A stretch of DNA of 64,000 nt from Rhizobiaceae bacterium. Lineage in GTDB: Bacteria; Pseudomonadota; Alphaproteobacteria; Rhizobiales; Rhizobiaceae. Under the pieces are notes generated by a model, which saw only the letters and a list, made by a program, of their open reading frames with translations, had not been told where the DNA came from and did no database searches. This document shows positions 25,305-35,147 of this stretch, piece after piece (position 1 is the first letter of the stretch; each line of letters begins with the position of its first letter). The DNA lies in the NCBI GenBank assembly GCA_019635795.1, contig JAHBYV010000016.1, forward strand, positions 24,404 to 88,403, in the 5' to 3' direction. A program made the translations under genes and the position numbers.

Positions 25305-27494
25305 ATGACATTGGAAATTCTGGACAACGGCGCGGAGCGATTTCGAACCGAAGGCGGCGTGTCCATCACGCGCAAGCGACGCACCACGCCTTATGAAGGT
25401 GCAATCGAAGCTTATGTTGATGGGCTGAACAGCCGTCGCGGCGCGGTGTTTTCCTCAAATTACGAATATCCGGGTCGCTATACGCGCTGGGACACGGCCA
25501 TCATTGATCCGCCGCTGGTGGTGACGGCGCGTGGCCGCGTCATGCATATTGAGGCGCTGAACAATCGTGGCCGGCCGTTGCTGGAGATCGTTCACAAGGC
25601 GCTTTCCGGGCTGACGCAAGCAAAGGTGGCTCGGCGCGGCGATAGCGTGATCCGCATAGATATTGCCGAGCCGGGCAGGGTATATACGGAAGAGGAGCGT
25701 TCACGCGCGCCGTCTGTATTCACGGTCCTTCGCGCGATCACGGCACTTTTCCGCACGCAGGACGATGCCACATTGGGCCTTTATGGCGCGTTCGGGTACG
25801 ATCTGGCATTCCAGTTCGACCCGGTTGAGTTGCATCTGGAGCGCCCTGAAGATCAGCGTGATCTGGTGCTGTTTTTGCCCGATGAAGTGCTGGTGGTAGA
25901 TCACTACTCAACCAGAGCCTGGATCGACAGCTATGATTTTGCCTTCGCGGGCGCTTCCACCGAAGGTTTGTCGCGCGATACACAAGAGCAGCCGTTCAAA
26001 GTGTCTGACAGGATTCCGCCGAGGGGCGATCATGAGCCGGGAGAATATGCCGCGCTTGTGCGCGACGCGATGGACAGTTTCAAGCGGGGCGACCTGTTTG
26101 AGGTTGTTCCGGGGCAGATGTTCTATGAGCGTTGCGAAACCCAGCCCTCGGAAATTTCGCGCAAGCTGAAATCCATCAACCCATCCCCATATTCCTTTTT
26201 CATAAATCTGGGGGATGGCGAGTATCTGATCGGCGCATCGCCGGAAATGTTTGTGAGGGTCAATGGCCGCCGCGTCGAAACCTGCCCGATTTCCGGCACG
26301 ATCAAGCGCGGTGATGACGCCATCTCCGATTCCGAACAGATTCTGAAGCTTCTCAACTCCAAGAAGGATGAGTCGGAACTGACGATGTGTTCCGACGTTG
26401 ACCGCAACGATAAAAGCCGTGTTTGTGAGCCGGGTTCCGTGCGCGTGATTGGCCGCCGCCAGATCGAGATGTATTCCAGGCTGATCCACACAGTCGATCA
26501 TATTGAAGGTCGTCTGCGCGAAGGAATGGATGCTTTCGATGCCTTCCTGTCTCATGCGTGGGCGGTGACCGTCACTGGCGCACCGAAGCTCTGGGCCATG
26601 CGGTTCATCGAGAAGCATGAAAAAAGCCCGCGCGCCTGGTATGGCGGGGCGGTCGGCATGGTCAACTTCAATGGCGACATGAACACCGGCCTGACCTTGC
26701 GAACCATACGCATCAAGGACGGGATTGCCGAGGTGCGGGCAGGAGCAACGCTGCTGTTTGATTCCAATCCTGAGGAAGAAGAAGCTGAAACCGAACTGAA
26801 GGCCTCTGCCATGCTTTCCGCAATACGCGAAGCCAAGACAGCAAATGCCAGCAATGCGGAGCGTCAGACCGCCCGGGTCGGCGAGGGCGTGAACATCCTG
26901 CTCGTCGATCACGAAGATTCCTTCGTTCACACGCTGGCGAACTACTTCCGCCAGACAGGCGCAAATGTTTCGACGGTCCGCTCGCCGGTGCCGGAGGAGA
27001 TATTTGACAGGTTGCAACCCGACCTTGTTGTGTTGTCACCGGGACCGGGTTCACCAAAGGATTTTGATTGCGCTGCAACGATCAGCAAGGCCCGTAAGCG
27101 CGATCTGCCGATCTTCGGCGTTTGCCTTGGATTGCAAGCTTTGGCGGAAGCCTATGGTGGCGAACTGCGACACCTGCATGTGCCGATGCACGGCAAGCCC
27201 TCGCGCATAAGGGTTTCAAAACCCGGCGTAATTTTCTCCGGTTTGCCGAAGGAGGTGACGGTCGGGCGCTATCATTCGATCTTTGCCGACCCAGTTCGGT
27301 TACCCGACGAGTTCGTTGTGACCGCCGAGACCGAAGACGGCATTATAATGGCGTTTGAACACAAGAAAGAGCGTGTCGCGGCCGTGCAATTCCATCCCGA
27401 ATCGATCATGACCCTCGGACAAAATGCGGGAATGCGCATGATCGAGAACGTGGTCGCGCATCTGCCGCGCAAGGCAAAGGAAAAGGCCGCCTGA
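25305..27494 (+). CDS. trpE(G): Fused anthranilate synthase TrpE(G)
   Basis: A 729-residue fusion of the chorismate-binding TrpE component (about residues 1-515) and the glutamine amidotransferase TrpG component (about 528-729). TrpE motifs include [35 protein letters not shown] and [11 protein letters not shown]. In TrpG the catalytic Cys607 is in FGVCLGLQ, with the His and Glu in VQFHPES. It makes anthranilate from chorismate and glutamine, the first step to tryptophan. The fusion is characteristic of rhizobia and Brucella. The ATG at 25305 follows GGAGACAGGA. Regulation by the upstream attenuator is visible in sequence. Confidence 0.95.
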   Translation: MTLEILDNGAERFRTEGGVSITRKRRTTPYEGAIEAYVDGLNSRRGAVFSSNYEYPGRYTRWDTAIIDPPLVVTARGRVMHIEALNNRGRPLLEIVHKALSGLTQAKVARRGDSVIRIDIAEPGRVYTEEERSRAPSVFTVLRAITALFRTQDDATLGLYGAFGYDLAFQFDPVELHLERPEDQRDLVLFLPDEVLVVDHYSTRAWIDSYDFAFAGASTEGLSRDTQEQPFKVSDRIPPRGDHEPGEYAALVRDAMDSFKRGDLFEVVPGQMFYERCETQPSEISRKLKSINPSPYSFFINLGDGEYLIGASPEMFVRVNGRRVETCPISGTIKRGDDAISDSEQILKLLNSKKDESELTMCSDVDRNDKSRVCEPGSVRVIGRRQIEMYSRLIHTVDHIEGRLREGMDAFDAFLSHAWAVTVTGAPKLWAMRFIEKHEKSPRAWYGGAVGMVNFNGDMNTGLTLRTIRIKDGIAEVRAGATLLFDSNPEEEEAETELKASAMLSAIREAKTANASNAERQTARVGEGVNILLVDHEDSFVHTLANYFRQTGANVSTVRSPVPEEIFDRLQPDLVVLSPGPGSPKDFDCAATISKARKRDLPIFGVCLGLQALAEAYGGELRHLHVPMHGKPSRIRVSKPGVIFSGLPKEVTVGRYHSIFADPVRLPDEFVVTAETEDGIIMAFEHKKERVAAVQFHPESIMTLGQNAGMRMIENVVAHLPRKAKEKAA

Positions 27495-27500
27495 GGCGGC
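27486..27500 (+). terminator. Short hairpin over the trpE(G) stop codon
   Basis: GCCGCC-TGA-GGCGGC forms a tight 6-bp stem whose loop is the stop codon. It is followed only by TTACTCC, so terminator function is doubtful. Confidence 0.3.
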
Positions 27501-27533
27501 TTACTCCAATTATATTGCGTACCGGAGAGTAAT

Positions 27534-28442
27534 ATGGCTGCCAGCTCCAAAGTGACAGCTTTGGCAATGTGGACGATACCCATTGCGGTGTTGGTGTTCG
27601 CCCTGAAGCTTGGGGCGTGGTGGCTCACAGGGTCCGTTGCACTTTACTCGGATGCACTTGAATCAATCGTGAACGTCATTGCAGCCGGCGCCGCATTTTG
27701 GGCCATTCGGGTGAGCCATAAGCCGGCGGACAGGGATCATCAGCACGGGCACCACAAGGCGGAGTATTTCTCGGCAGTTCTCGAAGGCGTGCTGATCGTC
27801 GTGGCGGCGCTGCTCATTCTCAATGAGGTCTGGAATGTCTGGCGTCAGCCGCATCCGTTGGAGGAGCCCGGAATAGGTCTGGGAGTGAACATAGCTGCTT
27901 CTGTGGTCAATGTTATCTGGGCATCCATATTGGTTTCTGTTGGCAGAAAAGAGCGCTCACCCGCGCTTGTTGCCGACGGCAAACACATAATGACCGACGT
28001 GATTACCTCGGTTGGTGTGGTAATCGGCTTGCTCGGCGCTATCGCAACCGGCTGGTATTGGCTCGACCCGGCATTGGCGGCAATTGTCGCTGTCAACATT
28101 CTCTATCAAGGCTGGCAGGTAATCAGCTCGTCGCTGGGCGGCCTGATGGACAGGGCCGTAGAGCCGGACGAGGCAATGCAAATCCGTGACATTATCTCGG
28201 CCAATTCCAAAGGTGCGCTTGAGGTGCACGATCTCAAGACGCGCATTGCTGGCCGCGCGACGTTCATTGAATTTCATCTGGTCGTGGAAGCACGCATGTC
28301 TGTCGGCGAAAGTCATGTGATTTGTGATCGTATAGAGGAAGCGCTGAAAGCGGAGATTCCAAGTGTGCGCGTGACAATTCACGTTGAGCCGGAGGATGAG
28401 GCCAAGCTGCCGAAGGGAACCGTTGCGGTCCCGTTTGCATAA
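27534..28442 (+). CDS. Cation diffusion facilitator (CDF) transporter
   Basis: A 302-residue CDF-family efflux protein. Metal-site motifs are SDALESIVNV in helix 2 and DGKHIMTDVITS in helix 5 (HxxxD). A His-rich loop (DRDHQHGHHKAE) follows helix 2-3. The C-terminal cytoplasmic ferredoxin-like domain includes VHDLKTRIAGR and HVEPEDE. It exports divalent metals such as Zn2+ or Fe2+ in exchange for protons. The metal cannot be decided from sequence. A GGAGAG sits 5 bp before the ATG. Confidence 0.88.
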   Translation: MAASSKVTALAMWTIPIAVLVFALKLGAWWLTGSVALYSDALESIVNVIAAGAAFWAIRVSHKPADRDHQHGHHKAEYFSAVLEGVLIVVAALLILNEVWNVWRQPHPLEEPGIGLGVNIAASVVNVIWASILVSVGRKERSPALVADGKHIMTDVITSVGVVIGLLGAIATGWYWLDPALAAIVAVNILYQGWQVISSSLGGLMDRAVEPDEAMQIRDIISANSKGALEVHDLKTRIAGRATFIEFHLVVEARMSVGESHVICDRIEEALKAEIPSVRVTIHVEPEDEAKLPKGTVAVPFA

Positions 28443-28550
28443 GTTTTGCAATTGCTCTTGTTAAGCAGCGCTGTCTCGGTTATGACGCTGCCCATGTCAT
28501 ATATCGATGCAAAGAACCAGTCGCGCCCAGCCGCATTCGCGGTTGAGACC

Positions 28551-28613
28551 GTGCGCGCTCTTGCATCCGCATTGCTTCTCCTCGGCCTTAGCGGCGATCG
28601 CCGGGCTCGTTGA
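28551..28613 (+). CDS. leuL: Leucine-rich leader peptide (LeuL) before leuA
   Basis: A short frame beginning at GTG 28551 encodes VRALASALLLLGLSGDRRAR, with four consecutive Leu codons at 28572-28583 and a fifth at 28587. The frame is also open to ATGs at 28494 and 28482. None has a strong ribosome-binding site, so the true start is uncertain. The Leu run directly precedes the left arm of the terminator at 28596-28636, the geometry expected of ribosome-mediated attenuation of leuA by charged tRNA-Leu. Confidence 0.72.
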   Translation: MRALASALLLLGLSGDRRAR

Positions 28614-28636
28614 AGGAGCGCCCGGCGGTCGATTTT
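28596..28636 (+). terminator. leuA attenuator terminator
   Basis: An 11-bp stem (GATCGCCGGGC, 28596-28606; GCCCGGCGGTC, 28620-28630) with one G-T wobble is followed by GATTTTCC. The left arm overlaps the last codons of the leader peptide. It lies 105 bp before the leuA start. Confidence 0.75.
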
Positions 28637-28740
28637 CCGCCCTGTGCGCCAGCTCCTTGTCAGCACCTGTTTTAAACCTGATTTAATTTGGCGTTAGCGA
28701 GCCGGTCGTGTACTACCTCCGCGCGCCGGGAGAAGTTGAA

Positions 28741-30459
28741 ATGAACGCACCTCAAACCATTCGCGCCACTGCGACTGTCGTCAAAGGCATGCCCAGTGCA
28801 GCGCGCAAATATGAACCTTATCCGCAGGTGGGATTGAAAGATCGCACATGGCCCGACAAGCGCATTGAAAAAGCGCCTGTGTGGTGCTCCGTGGATTTGC
28901 GTGACGGCAATCAGGCGCTGGTTGACCCAATGGGGCAGGAGCGCAAGGCGCGCATGTTCCAGTTGCTGCTGGACATGGGCTTTCGCGAAATTGAGATAGG
29001 GTTTCCTTCAGCCTCGCAGACGGACTTCGACTTTGCCCGCTGGTGTATCGAGGAAGGCAATGTCCCGGACCACGTGGACTTGCAGGTTCTGGTGCAGTGC
29101 CGCCCTGAATTGATTACGCGCACTTTCGAGGCACTTGAGGGTGCAAAGACGCCGATCGTCCATTTTTACAATTCGACCAGCGAATTGCAGCGCCGCGTGG
29201 TGTTCGAAAAGGATGTACGCGGGATCAAGGCGATTGCTACAGACGCTGCAAAAATGATTACTGACATGGCGGCCAAGGCTGGCGGTGGCTACCGGCTACA
29301 ATATTCCCCTGAGAGCTTTACGGGCACTGAACTCGAAGTTGCATTGGAAATCTGCAATGCGGTCTCTGAAATTGTGAAGCCGACGCCCGAAAACAAGCTG
29401 ATCATCAATTTGCCCGCCACAGTCGAGATGTCGACCCCGAACATTTATGCAGACCAGATAGAATGGATGTGTCGCCAGATTGATAATCGGGAAAACATCA
29501 TCATTTCCTTGCATCCGCATAATGACCGCGGAACCGGTGTCGCCGCAACAGAACTGGGCTTGATGGCTGGTGCGGACCGCGTTGAAGGCACGCTGTTCGG
29601 AAATGGTGAGCGCACGGGCAATGTGGATATAGTCAATCTGGCGCTGAACATGTTCACGCAAGGCGTCGATCCTGAGCTGGATTGCTCGGATATCCCGCGC
29701 ATGAAGGCGGTTTACGAATATTCCAACCAGTTGCGCATTCCTGAGCGTCACCCGTATGTGGGCGAGCTGGTCTACACAGCTTTCTCAGGCTCGCACCAGG
29801 ATGCCATTAATAAGGGCATGAAAGCGCTGGCCAAGGCGAACAAGGAATTGTGGGAAGTCCCATATTTGCCCATCGACCCGCAAGACGTTGGACGGACCTA
29901 TGAAGCGATCATTCGTATCAATTCGCAGTCCGGGAAGGGCGGCATAGCCTATGTTCTGCAAGCCGATTATGGTCTCAACCTGCCGCGCAACTTGCAGATC
30001 GAATTCTCCAAAGACATTCAGCACATCACCGATGTTGAGGGGAAAGAGGTTTCTTCAAAGCGGATCCACGAGCGGTTTATGGAAGTCTATGTGGACCAGC
30101 CCGGCGCGCGGTTGAAGTTCGTCGATCACACCACTTTCCCTGATCCTGCGGTGAAGGGAAGGCGCAATCTGGAAGCAACGGTGATCGACAACGGCAAGGA
30201 GGTCACGATCGCGGGGTCGGGAACCGGCCCGATTGACGGCTTCATTGATGCGCTTTCGCGCCATATCGGCATACCCATGTCGGTGCTTGATTACTCGGAG
30301 CACTCCATGCAGCAGGGCTCAAACGCTGCCGCAATCAGCTATGTGGAAGTCGAGCATGATAGCAAGCGCACCTTCGGCGTGGGCGTGAACACCAACATCG
30401 TTGCCGCCTCTCTGGAAGCGATCGTATCGGCTGCAAATCGCATATTGGCCGCTGCATGA
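28741..30459 (+). CDS. leuA: 2-isopropylmalate synthase
   Basis: A 572-residue LeuA of the long type. The catalytic TIM barrel has the metal and substrate motifs VDLRDGNQALVDPM near residue 50 and LHPHNDRGTG near residue 255, plus GNGERTGNVDIV. The C-terminal leucine-responsive regulatory domain covers about residues 430-570. It condenses 2-oxoisovalerate with acetyl-CoA, the first step to leucine. The ATG at 28741 follows GGGAGAAGTTGAA. The GTG 11 codons upstream is less likely. It overlaps the next gene by 4 bp (ATGA). Regulation by the upstream attenuator is inferred from sequence. Confidence 0.95.
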   Translation: MNAPQTIRATATVVKGMPSAARKYEPYPQVGLKDRTWPDKRIEKAPVWCSVDLRDGNQALVDPMGQERKARMFQLLLDMGFREIEIGFPSASQTDFDFARWCIEEGNVPDHVDLQVLVQCRPELITRTFEALEGAKTPIVHFYNSTSELQRRVVFEKDVRGIKAIATDAAKMITDMAAKAGGGYRLQYSPESFTGTELEVALEICNAVSEIVKPTPENKLIINLPATVEMSTPNIYADQIEWMCRQIDNRENIIISLHPHNDRGTGVAATELGLMAGADRVEGTLFGNGERTGNVDIVNLALNMFTQGVDPELDCSDIPRMKAVYEYSNQLRIPERHPYVGELVYTAFSGSHQDAINKGMKALAKANKELWEVPYLPIDPQDVGRTYEAIIRINSQSGKGGIAYVLQADYGLNLPRNLQIEFSKDIQHITDVEGKEVSSKRIHERFMEVYVDQPGARLKFVDHTTFPDPAVKGRRNLEATVIDNGKEVTIAGSGTGPIDGFIDALSRHIGIPMSVLDYSEHSMQQGSNAAAISYVEVEHDSKRTFGVGVNTNIVAASLEAIVSAANRILAAA

Positions 30460-31208
30460 GCGGGCTTGGTGCGGAAATCAGAACCGGCAGCGGGACGCCA
30501 ATCGTCCTGCTGCACGGCTTTGGTTCTTCAAACCAGACCTGGCTGCCAATCATTGAGAAGCTGATTGGCCGACCAATTGTCGCCTATGATCTGCCCGGAC
30601 ATGCGGGCTCACTGCAATACCCCAACGCTGGTTCGCCGGGAACGGCCGCAAAGGCAATCATCGCGGATTTGAACGAACGCGGAATCGAAAAGGCGCATAT
30701 TGCCGGGCATTCGATGGGCGGGGCAATTGCAACGCTTATTGCACTCATGAATCCGGGGCTTGTGGCAAGCCTCACGCTTCTTTCGCCCGGTGGCTATGGC
30801 GAGCAGATCAACGCCCCGTTGCTCCGTCGATACGCAAGCGCAGTCCAGGCCGAAGATATAGCTGACTGTCTGAAGAGTATGTCCGGGCCTGATGCTGCCA
30901 TCGACCCTTCTGTTGCCGAGGAAATGGCCCGGATGCGGCAGGCACAGGGTCAGATCGAAATGCTTGAGAAGATCGTTGGGATTATAGCCCGCGATGGCAA
31001 GCAGGGCGTTATACCAGCTGATGGCATTGCAGGAATAAACGTGCCCGTCGCGGTGCTGTGGGGCACGCACGATACAGTTCTGCCGGTGGAGCAGATGGCT
31101 TCGATGCCGTCCGGGTGGAAGAAGATTTCCATCGAGCGGGCCGGTCATATGCTTGTTGACGAGGTGCCTGAAGCTGTGACTAACCGGCTGTTGGCGCTAG
31201 CCCAATAG
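30456..31208 (+). CDS. Alpha/beta hydrolase
   Basis: A 250-residue alpha/beta hydrolase with the oxyanion region LLHGFGSS, the nucleophile Ser86 in GHSMGG, the acid in WGTHDTVLP and the catalytic His in AGHML. The fold resembles the lipase/esterase domain seen in acetoin dehydrogenase-associated and carboxylesterase-type enzymes. No substrate can be named. Translational coupling to leuA is notable but does not prove a link to leucine synthesis. Confidence 0.82.
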   Translation: MSGLGAEIRTGSGTPIVLLHGFGSSNQTWLPIIEKLIGRPIVAYDLPGHAGSLQYPNAGSPGTAAKAIIADLNERGIEKAHIAGHSMGGAIATLIALMNPGLVASLTLLSPGGYGEQINAPLLRRYASAVQAEDIADCLKSMSGPDAAIDPSVAEEMARMRQAQGQIEMLEKIVGIIARDGKQGVIPADGIAGINVPVAVLWGTHDTVLPVEQMASMPSGWKKISIERAGHMLVDEVPEAVTNRLLALAQ

Positions 31209-31279
31209 ACTCAGGTGCATTTCACCAGAAGCTATGTTAACGTTTTGTTCACTATAGCATCGGTGGCCGAGTGCGTTGA

Positions 31280-31945
31280 ATGAGTGACACAAGTGACAAG
31301 GTGAGACTTCTCGATCCTTCCCGCTCGTTGGCGGAGGCGGTTCGTTCAGTGAAGAATGCGGAGGCTGACCGCGATGATGTGGTGATCGAGATGCGGGACG
31401 CGGAGCGTATGCGTCTCGAAATACTCGCCGCTGAATTGGGGCCCGTAATTGCTGAAGTCCCGAAAGACCTTGATATTTTCGATTTCGCTCTCTCTGCAGG
31501 GCTGAGACCGAGGTTCTGGGTCGATACCGTAAGTCATGTGAGCATGGGGCGCGACAAGCGGACCTACCGCTTCCTGAAGGATACGCGCAACGGACGTATC
31601 GTTCTGGCGGAATCGACCGATCCAAAGCCGATTGCCAACCAAGTAACGCGCTACATCGCGGAACGGATCGTTGAGCGTGAACGTGCGGTGGAAAGCGGCA
31701 CCCCTTTTACCTATCGCAGCGTGGCCCTGGCGGCGCCGGAAAGCGCGCGAAATGTGCCGCAGGATCAGCCGGCCCAGATCGCATTTCCGGCACAGCAACA
31801 GCCACAATCGCATGTGGTGCAGCAATCGGCTCCTCCAGGCGGGATCAAGGCCTTGGTGTGGGGAGTTGCGATATTTCTGCTGGGCGTGATTTTCGGTCTG
31901 GCCTTGCTGTCAAATTACTGGTGGGAAGTAATCGCGCGAAGCTAG
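31280..31945 (+). CDS. Conserved membrane-anchored protein of unknown function
   Basis: A 221-residue protein with a soluble N-terminal domain (about 1-140), a Gln/Pro-rich linker (about 155-190) and one C-terminal membrane helix (VWGVAIFLLGVIFGLALLS). This tail-anchored layout places the main domain in the cytoplasm. I do not recognise a characterised family. It is probably a conserved Hyphomicrobiales protein. It ends 4 bp into the convergent phosphoesterase gene. Confidence 0.75.
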   Translation: MSDTSDKVRLLDPSRSLAEAVRSVKNAEADRDDVVIEMRDAERMRLEILAAELGPVIAEVPKDLDIFDFALSAGLRPRFWVDTVSHVSMGRDKRTYRFLKDTRNGRIVLAESTDPKPIANQVTRYIAERIVERERAVESGTPFTYRSVALAAPESARNVPQDQPAQIAFPAQQQPQSHVVQQSAPPGGIKALVWGVAIFLLGVIFGLALLSNYWWEVIARS

Positions 31946-32892
31946 TCTTGTTCGGTCGCGGTTTCGACCATAGCGGCGGGCGTGCGGAAAAGGTCGATAG
32001 TCTCAATTTCAGACGGCGGCGTCGAAAGGCCGGTTAGCCCGCGTCGCGTCAAATTCAGCGCCCAGTTGCCCTGGTTGCCCTTAATCTCGAACATGTTCCA
32101 TTGCGCGGCAGGCTTCTTGCCGCCCGGCGCTTGTCCCGTTGCCGCAACACCGACCACAGGAACCGGCGAGCGCGGCCCCTGAATATGGAACAGTGACGGC
32201 AGGTGCGAATGGCCGTGAATTACCAGTTCTGCGCCATGATTTTTGATAACGCGCTGGAAGCGGCCTATGCCCAAAAGCCGTTTGTGCTGGGAGACCGCAG
32301 CGCGAACGGGTGGATGATGAATCATGACGATGCGAAACAGCCCTTCGTCGCGCGTCATGTCCAGCAAACGTCGCAGGCGGCTGGCCTGTGCGCTCTTGAA
32401 GTATCCGGTAGCCATAAATGGCGCGGAAGCACGTGCGGAGGTAACACCTATCAGCGCAACCTTGCCCCGAACGCGCAGATAAGGAAATGTATCGCGGCTG
32501 ACTGCACGCTGCTCTCCGTCTCCAGTCATCCAAGGCTGCCAGATACGGCAGCTTTTTCCGAAAGCACCGGGAACGTAAGCATCGTGGTTGCCCGGAACTA
32601 CCGACACGTCTTGCGGGTCGCCGAGCGTTTCCAGCCACTGCCGTGCCATCTCAAGTTCCGCATCAAGCGCGAGATTGACGAGATCACCTGTAATGGTGAG
32701 GTGATCGGCGGCGTGCGCCTTGATGTCTGAAACGATAGTATCGACTATGCCATCATGCATGGAATGACGGCGGTTTCGCTGCCAGTTCACATAGCCCACC
32801 ACCCGCTTGGAAGCGAGTTCGCGATAGGATATGTCGGGCAAAGGGCCGAGATGGACGTCTGAGATATGCGCAAGCCTGAACATGTCCCGCAT
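31942..32892 (-). CDS. Metallophosphoesterase
   Basis: A 316-residue calcineurin-like phosphoesterase with all five metal motifs: HISDVHLG, GDLVN, GNHD, HHPP and HGHSH. No signal peptide is visible, so it should be cytoplasmic. Substrate unknown; relatives act on cyclic nucleotides, phospholipid headgroups or nucleotides. The start may be the ATG at 32883 (MFRLAHIS), three codons inside the longer frame. Neither has a strong ribosome-binding site. Confidence 0.85.
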   Translation of the reverse strand: MRDMFRLAHISDVHLGPLPDISYRELASKRVVGYVNWQRNRRHSMHDGIVDTIVSDIKAHAADHLTITGDLVNLALDAELEMARQWLETLGDPQDVSVVPGNHDAYVPGAFGKSCRIWQPWMTGDGEQRAVSRDTFPYLRVRGKVALIGVTSARASAPFMATGYFKSAQASRLRRLLDMTRDEGLFRIVMIHHPPVRAAVSQHKRLLGIGRFQRVIKNHGAELVIHGHSHLPSLFHIQGPRSPVPVVGVAATGQAPGGKKPAAQWNMFEIKGNQGNWALNLTRRGLTGLSTPPSEIETIDLFRTPAAMVETATEQD

Positions 32893-32936
32893 TTAGGCCA
32901 GTGCGCACGGCCTTGTCACCTTGGGAATCGCGTCTG

Positions 32937-33431
32937 ATGGACAATGAGGAAACACGATTTCGGCAGACAGGCTGGCCGGGCTTGCGTGCGCGCCTGTTTC
33001 ATACGTTCTTTTTGCTTCGCCGGCCTATGACGCTCGGTGTTCGCGGGTTGGTTTATGACAGGCCGTCCGGCTCGGTTTTTCTTATCCGGCACACATACGT
33101 TCCGGGTTGGCAATTGCCCGGCGGCGGTGTGGAAACAGGCGAAACCATGCTTCATGCATTGGAGCGCGAGCTTGAGGAAGAAGGCAACATTGAAATAACG
33201 GCTCCTCCACTGTTGCTGAGCCTGCATTTTAACCGGCAGGCGAGCAGGCGTGACCATGTGGCTATGTACCTGATAGAATCCTTCCGGCAGGCAGCACCAA
33301 AATTGCCTGACCGTGAAATTGCAGATGCAGGGTTCTTTTCGCTCGACGCATTGCCCGCCGACACAACTCCGGCGACACGTCGCAGGGTAGCCGAAGCATT
33401 TCACGGCAATTCAGCCTCGCCTTATTGGTAA
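32937..33431 (+). CDS. NUDIX hydrolase
   Basis: A 164-residue NUDIX hydrolase. The NUDIX box is intact as GGVETGETMLHALERELEEEG. It should hydrolyse a nucleoside-diphosphate-linked compound, but the substrate cannot be predicted. The ATG at 32937 is preferred. A GTG 12 codons upstream is possible. It is divergent from the phosphoesterase, with the starts about 50 bp apart. Confidence 0.85.
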   Translation: MDNEETRFRQTGWPGLRARLFHTFFLLRRPMTLGVRGLVYDRPSGSVFLIRHTYVPGWQLPGGGVETGETMLHALERELEEEGNIEITAPPLLLSLHFNRQASRRDHVAMYLIESFRQAAPKLPDREIADAGFFSLDALPADTTPATRRRVAEAFHGNSASPYW

Positions 33432-33576
33432 GCGTGCGCTGGACGCGAGGCAAATTTGATGCTAGCGGGTCAGCCATGCAGATTGTGTCAAAGCAGATCA
33501 GAATTGACCGACGACGACCGGCGATCGCTTGAGCGACAGCCCTTCGCGCCGCTTTTTCGCGGCTACTTCTGCACAA

Positions 33577-34101
33577 ATGAGTGACACAATGCTTCCCCTG
33601 GATGTTCTTTACCTGCCGGAAGAGCCGGCCCACAACGCTGAGATTGAGGAAATCAATGCAGAGGCGTTCGGTCCCGGACGCTTTGCGAAGGCCGCTTACA
33701 AAATTCGTGAAGGCGGTCCGCACGATTTGAAGCTTTCCTTCGTTGCGGTGCGAAACGGTTCTGTTGTTGGATCGGTTCGAATGACGCCGGTCTCTGCCGG
33801 AGAGGGCCGGGCTGTTTTGCTCGGACCTTTGGCCGTTCGCCCCGCACACAAAAATCTCGGCATCGGGCGCAAGCTTGTCGCGATTGCGCAGAAAGCAGCG
33901 GAAGATCATGGTCACGGTGCAGTGGTTCTGGTCGGCGATGAACCGTATTACGGCCCGCTGGGTTTTAAAATGATCCCCCCGGGGCAGGTCAGGATGCCGC
34001 GCCCGGTCGATCCGCGCCGTCTCCTGTCATATGAAATCGTGCCGGGAACGACTGCCGCCCTGAAAGGCGAGATGAACCACGCCGCTGTGCCCGGACGTTG
34101 A
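33577..34101 (+). CDS. GNAT family N-acetyltransferase
   Basis: A 174-residue GNAT acyltransferase. The acetyl-CoA-binding region reads LGPLAVRPAHKNLGIGRKLV (the R/QxxGxG/A type loop is NLGIGR), followed by VVLVGDEPYYGPLGFKM. This GDEPYY-GPLGF type is common in Rhizobiales and is related to YhbS-like acetyltransferases. Substrate unknown. The exact start is unsure: ATG at 33577 or 33589. Confidence 0.82.
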   Translation: MSDTMLPLDVLYLPEEPAHNAEIEEINAEAFGPGRFAKAAYKIREGGPHDLKLSFVAVRNGSVVGSVRMTPVSAGEGRAVLLGPLAVRPAHKNLGIGRKLVAIAQKAAEDHGHGAVVLVGDEPYYGPLGFKMIPPGQVRMPRPVDPRRLLSYEIVPGTTAALKGEMNHAAVPGR

Positions 34102-34175
34102 GCGGGCGCAGTTGCATTGCGCGCCAAGGCGACCTAGAGCATACCCTTCGTGTTTGAATTATTTAGGAGACCCGC

Positions 34176-34937
34176 ATGAACGCGGAAGGTCAGATCGCAA
34201 TCGTAACCGGCGCAGGTTCCGGTCTTGGCGAGGCAACGGCTCGGGCGCTTGCCGCAAAGGGCGTCAAGGTTGCTGTGCTTGATCTTAATCTGGAGCGTGC
34301 CGAACAGGTGGCGGCTTCGATTGGCGGACTGGCAATCAAGTGTGACGTTTCCGATGGAGCGAGCGCCGAAGCGGCGGTCGCCGAGGCTGTCTCAAAGCTT
34401 GGCGCGCCACGCATTCTGGTAAATTGCGCTGGCATCGTTATCGGCATGAGGACCTTGGGCAAGGAAGGCGCACATCCGCTGGATTCCTTCCGTAAGGTCA
34501 TTGAGGTCAATCTCATCGGAACTTTCAATATGATCCGTCTCTTTGCAGATCAGGCCTCCAGGCTTGAACCTCTGGCAGGCGGAGAGCGTGGCGTTATCAT
34601 CAACACCGCCTCGGTGGCTGCATATGATGGACAGATCGGGCAGGCGGCATATTCTGCATCAAAGGGTGGCGTCGTTGGCATGACCCTGCCGATTGCCCGC
34701 GACCTTTCGCGCGCAGGTATACGCGTCATGACAATAGCGCCCGGCATCTTCAAAACCCCAATGATGGCTGGAATGCCTCAGGAAGTTCAGGATTCACTAG
34801 GGGCTGCGGTGCCTTTCCCGCCGCGTCTTGGCGAACCGGCTGAATATGGCGCACTTGCAGTCCACATTGTTGAGAACCAGATGCTCAATGGCGAGACAAT
34901 CCGTCTCGACGGCGCAATTCGTCTGGCTCCGAAATAA
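34176..34937 (+). CDS. SDR oxidoreductase, 3-hydroxyacyl-CoA dehydrogenase (17-beta-HSD10-like) type
   Basis: A 253-residue short-chain dehydrogenase. The cofactor motif is TGAGSGLG, with NCAG and the active-site YSASK. The overall pattern ([34 protein letters not shown]) is that of the human HSD17B10-like group, which oxidises 3-hydroxyacyl-CoA or 2-methyl-3-hydroxybutyryl-CoA. A strong TTTAGGAGACCCGC ribosome-binding site precedes the ATG. It stands alone and ends at a hairpin (34966-34989). Confidence 0.87.
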   Translation: MNAEGQIAIVTGAGSGLGEATARALAAKGVKVAVLDLNLERAEQVAASIGGLAIKCDVSDGASAEAAVAEAVSKLGAPRILVNCAGIVIGMRTLGKEGAHPLDSFRKVIEVNLIGTFNMIRLFADQASRLEPLAGGERGVIINTASVAAYDGQIGQAAYSASKGGVVGMTLPIARDLSRAGIRVMTIAPGIFKTPMMAGMPQEVQDSLGAAVPFPPRLGEPAEYGALAVHIVENQMLNGETIRLDGAIRLAPK

Positions 34938-34965
34938 TCCCGCGCTCGCAAAGCTGAACAGACAT

Positions 34966-34989
34966 TGCGGGGCCTGATAAGGTCCCGCA
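34966..34989 (+). terminator. Hairpin after the SDR gene
   Basis: TGCGGGGCC (34966-34974) and GGTCCCGCA (34981-34989) form a 9-bp stem with one G-T wobble and a TGATAA loop, followed by TATATTC. It is a probable but weak terminator. Confidence 0.45.
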
Positions 34990-35147
34990 TATATTCGATC
35001 GCGTCTACAAGCCGATTTTTGACGTTAAATTGCACGCAATTGCGGCGCAAACGCCGTTGAATATTGGCGTATCCGTTATCTCAGCTTAATAGCATCCGAT
35101 TTGGGGCCGCACTGCATGTGCGAACCAGCGTATCGGAGAGCAATCGG

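Noticed and set aside
25908-27017. A 369-codon minus-strand open frame
   Set aside because: Antisense to trpE(G), which has all expected motifs. The long frame is a result of codon bias in GC-rich DNA.
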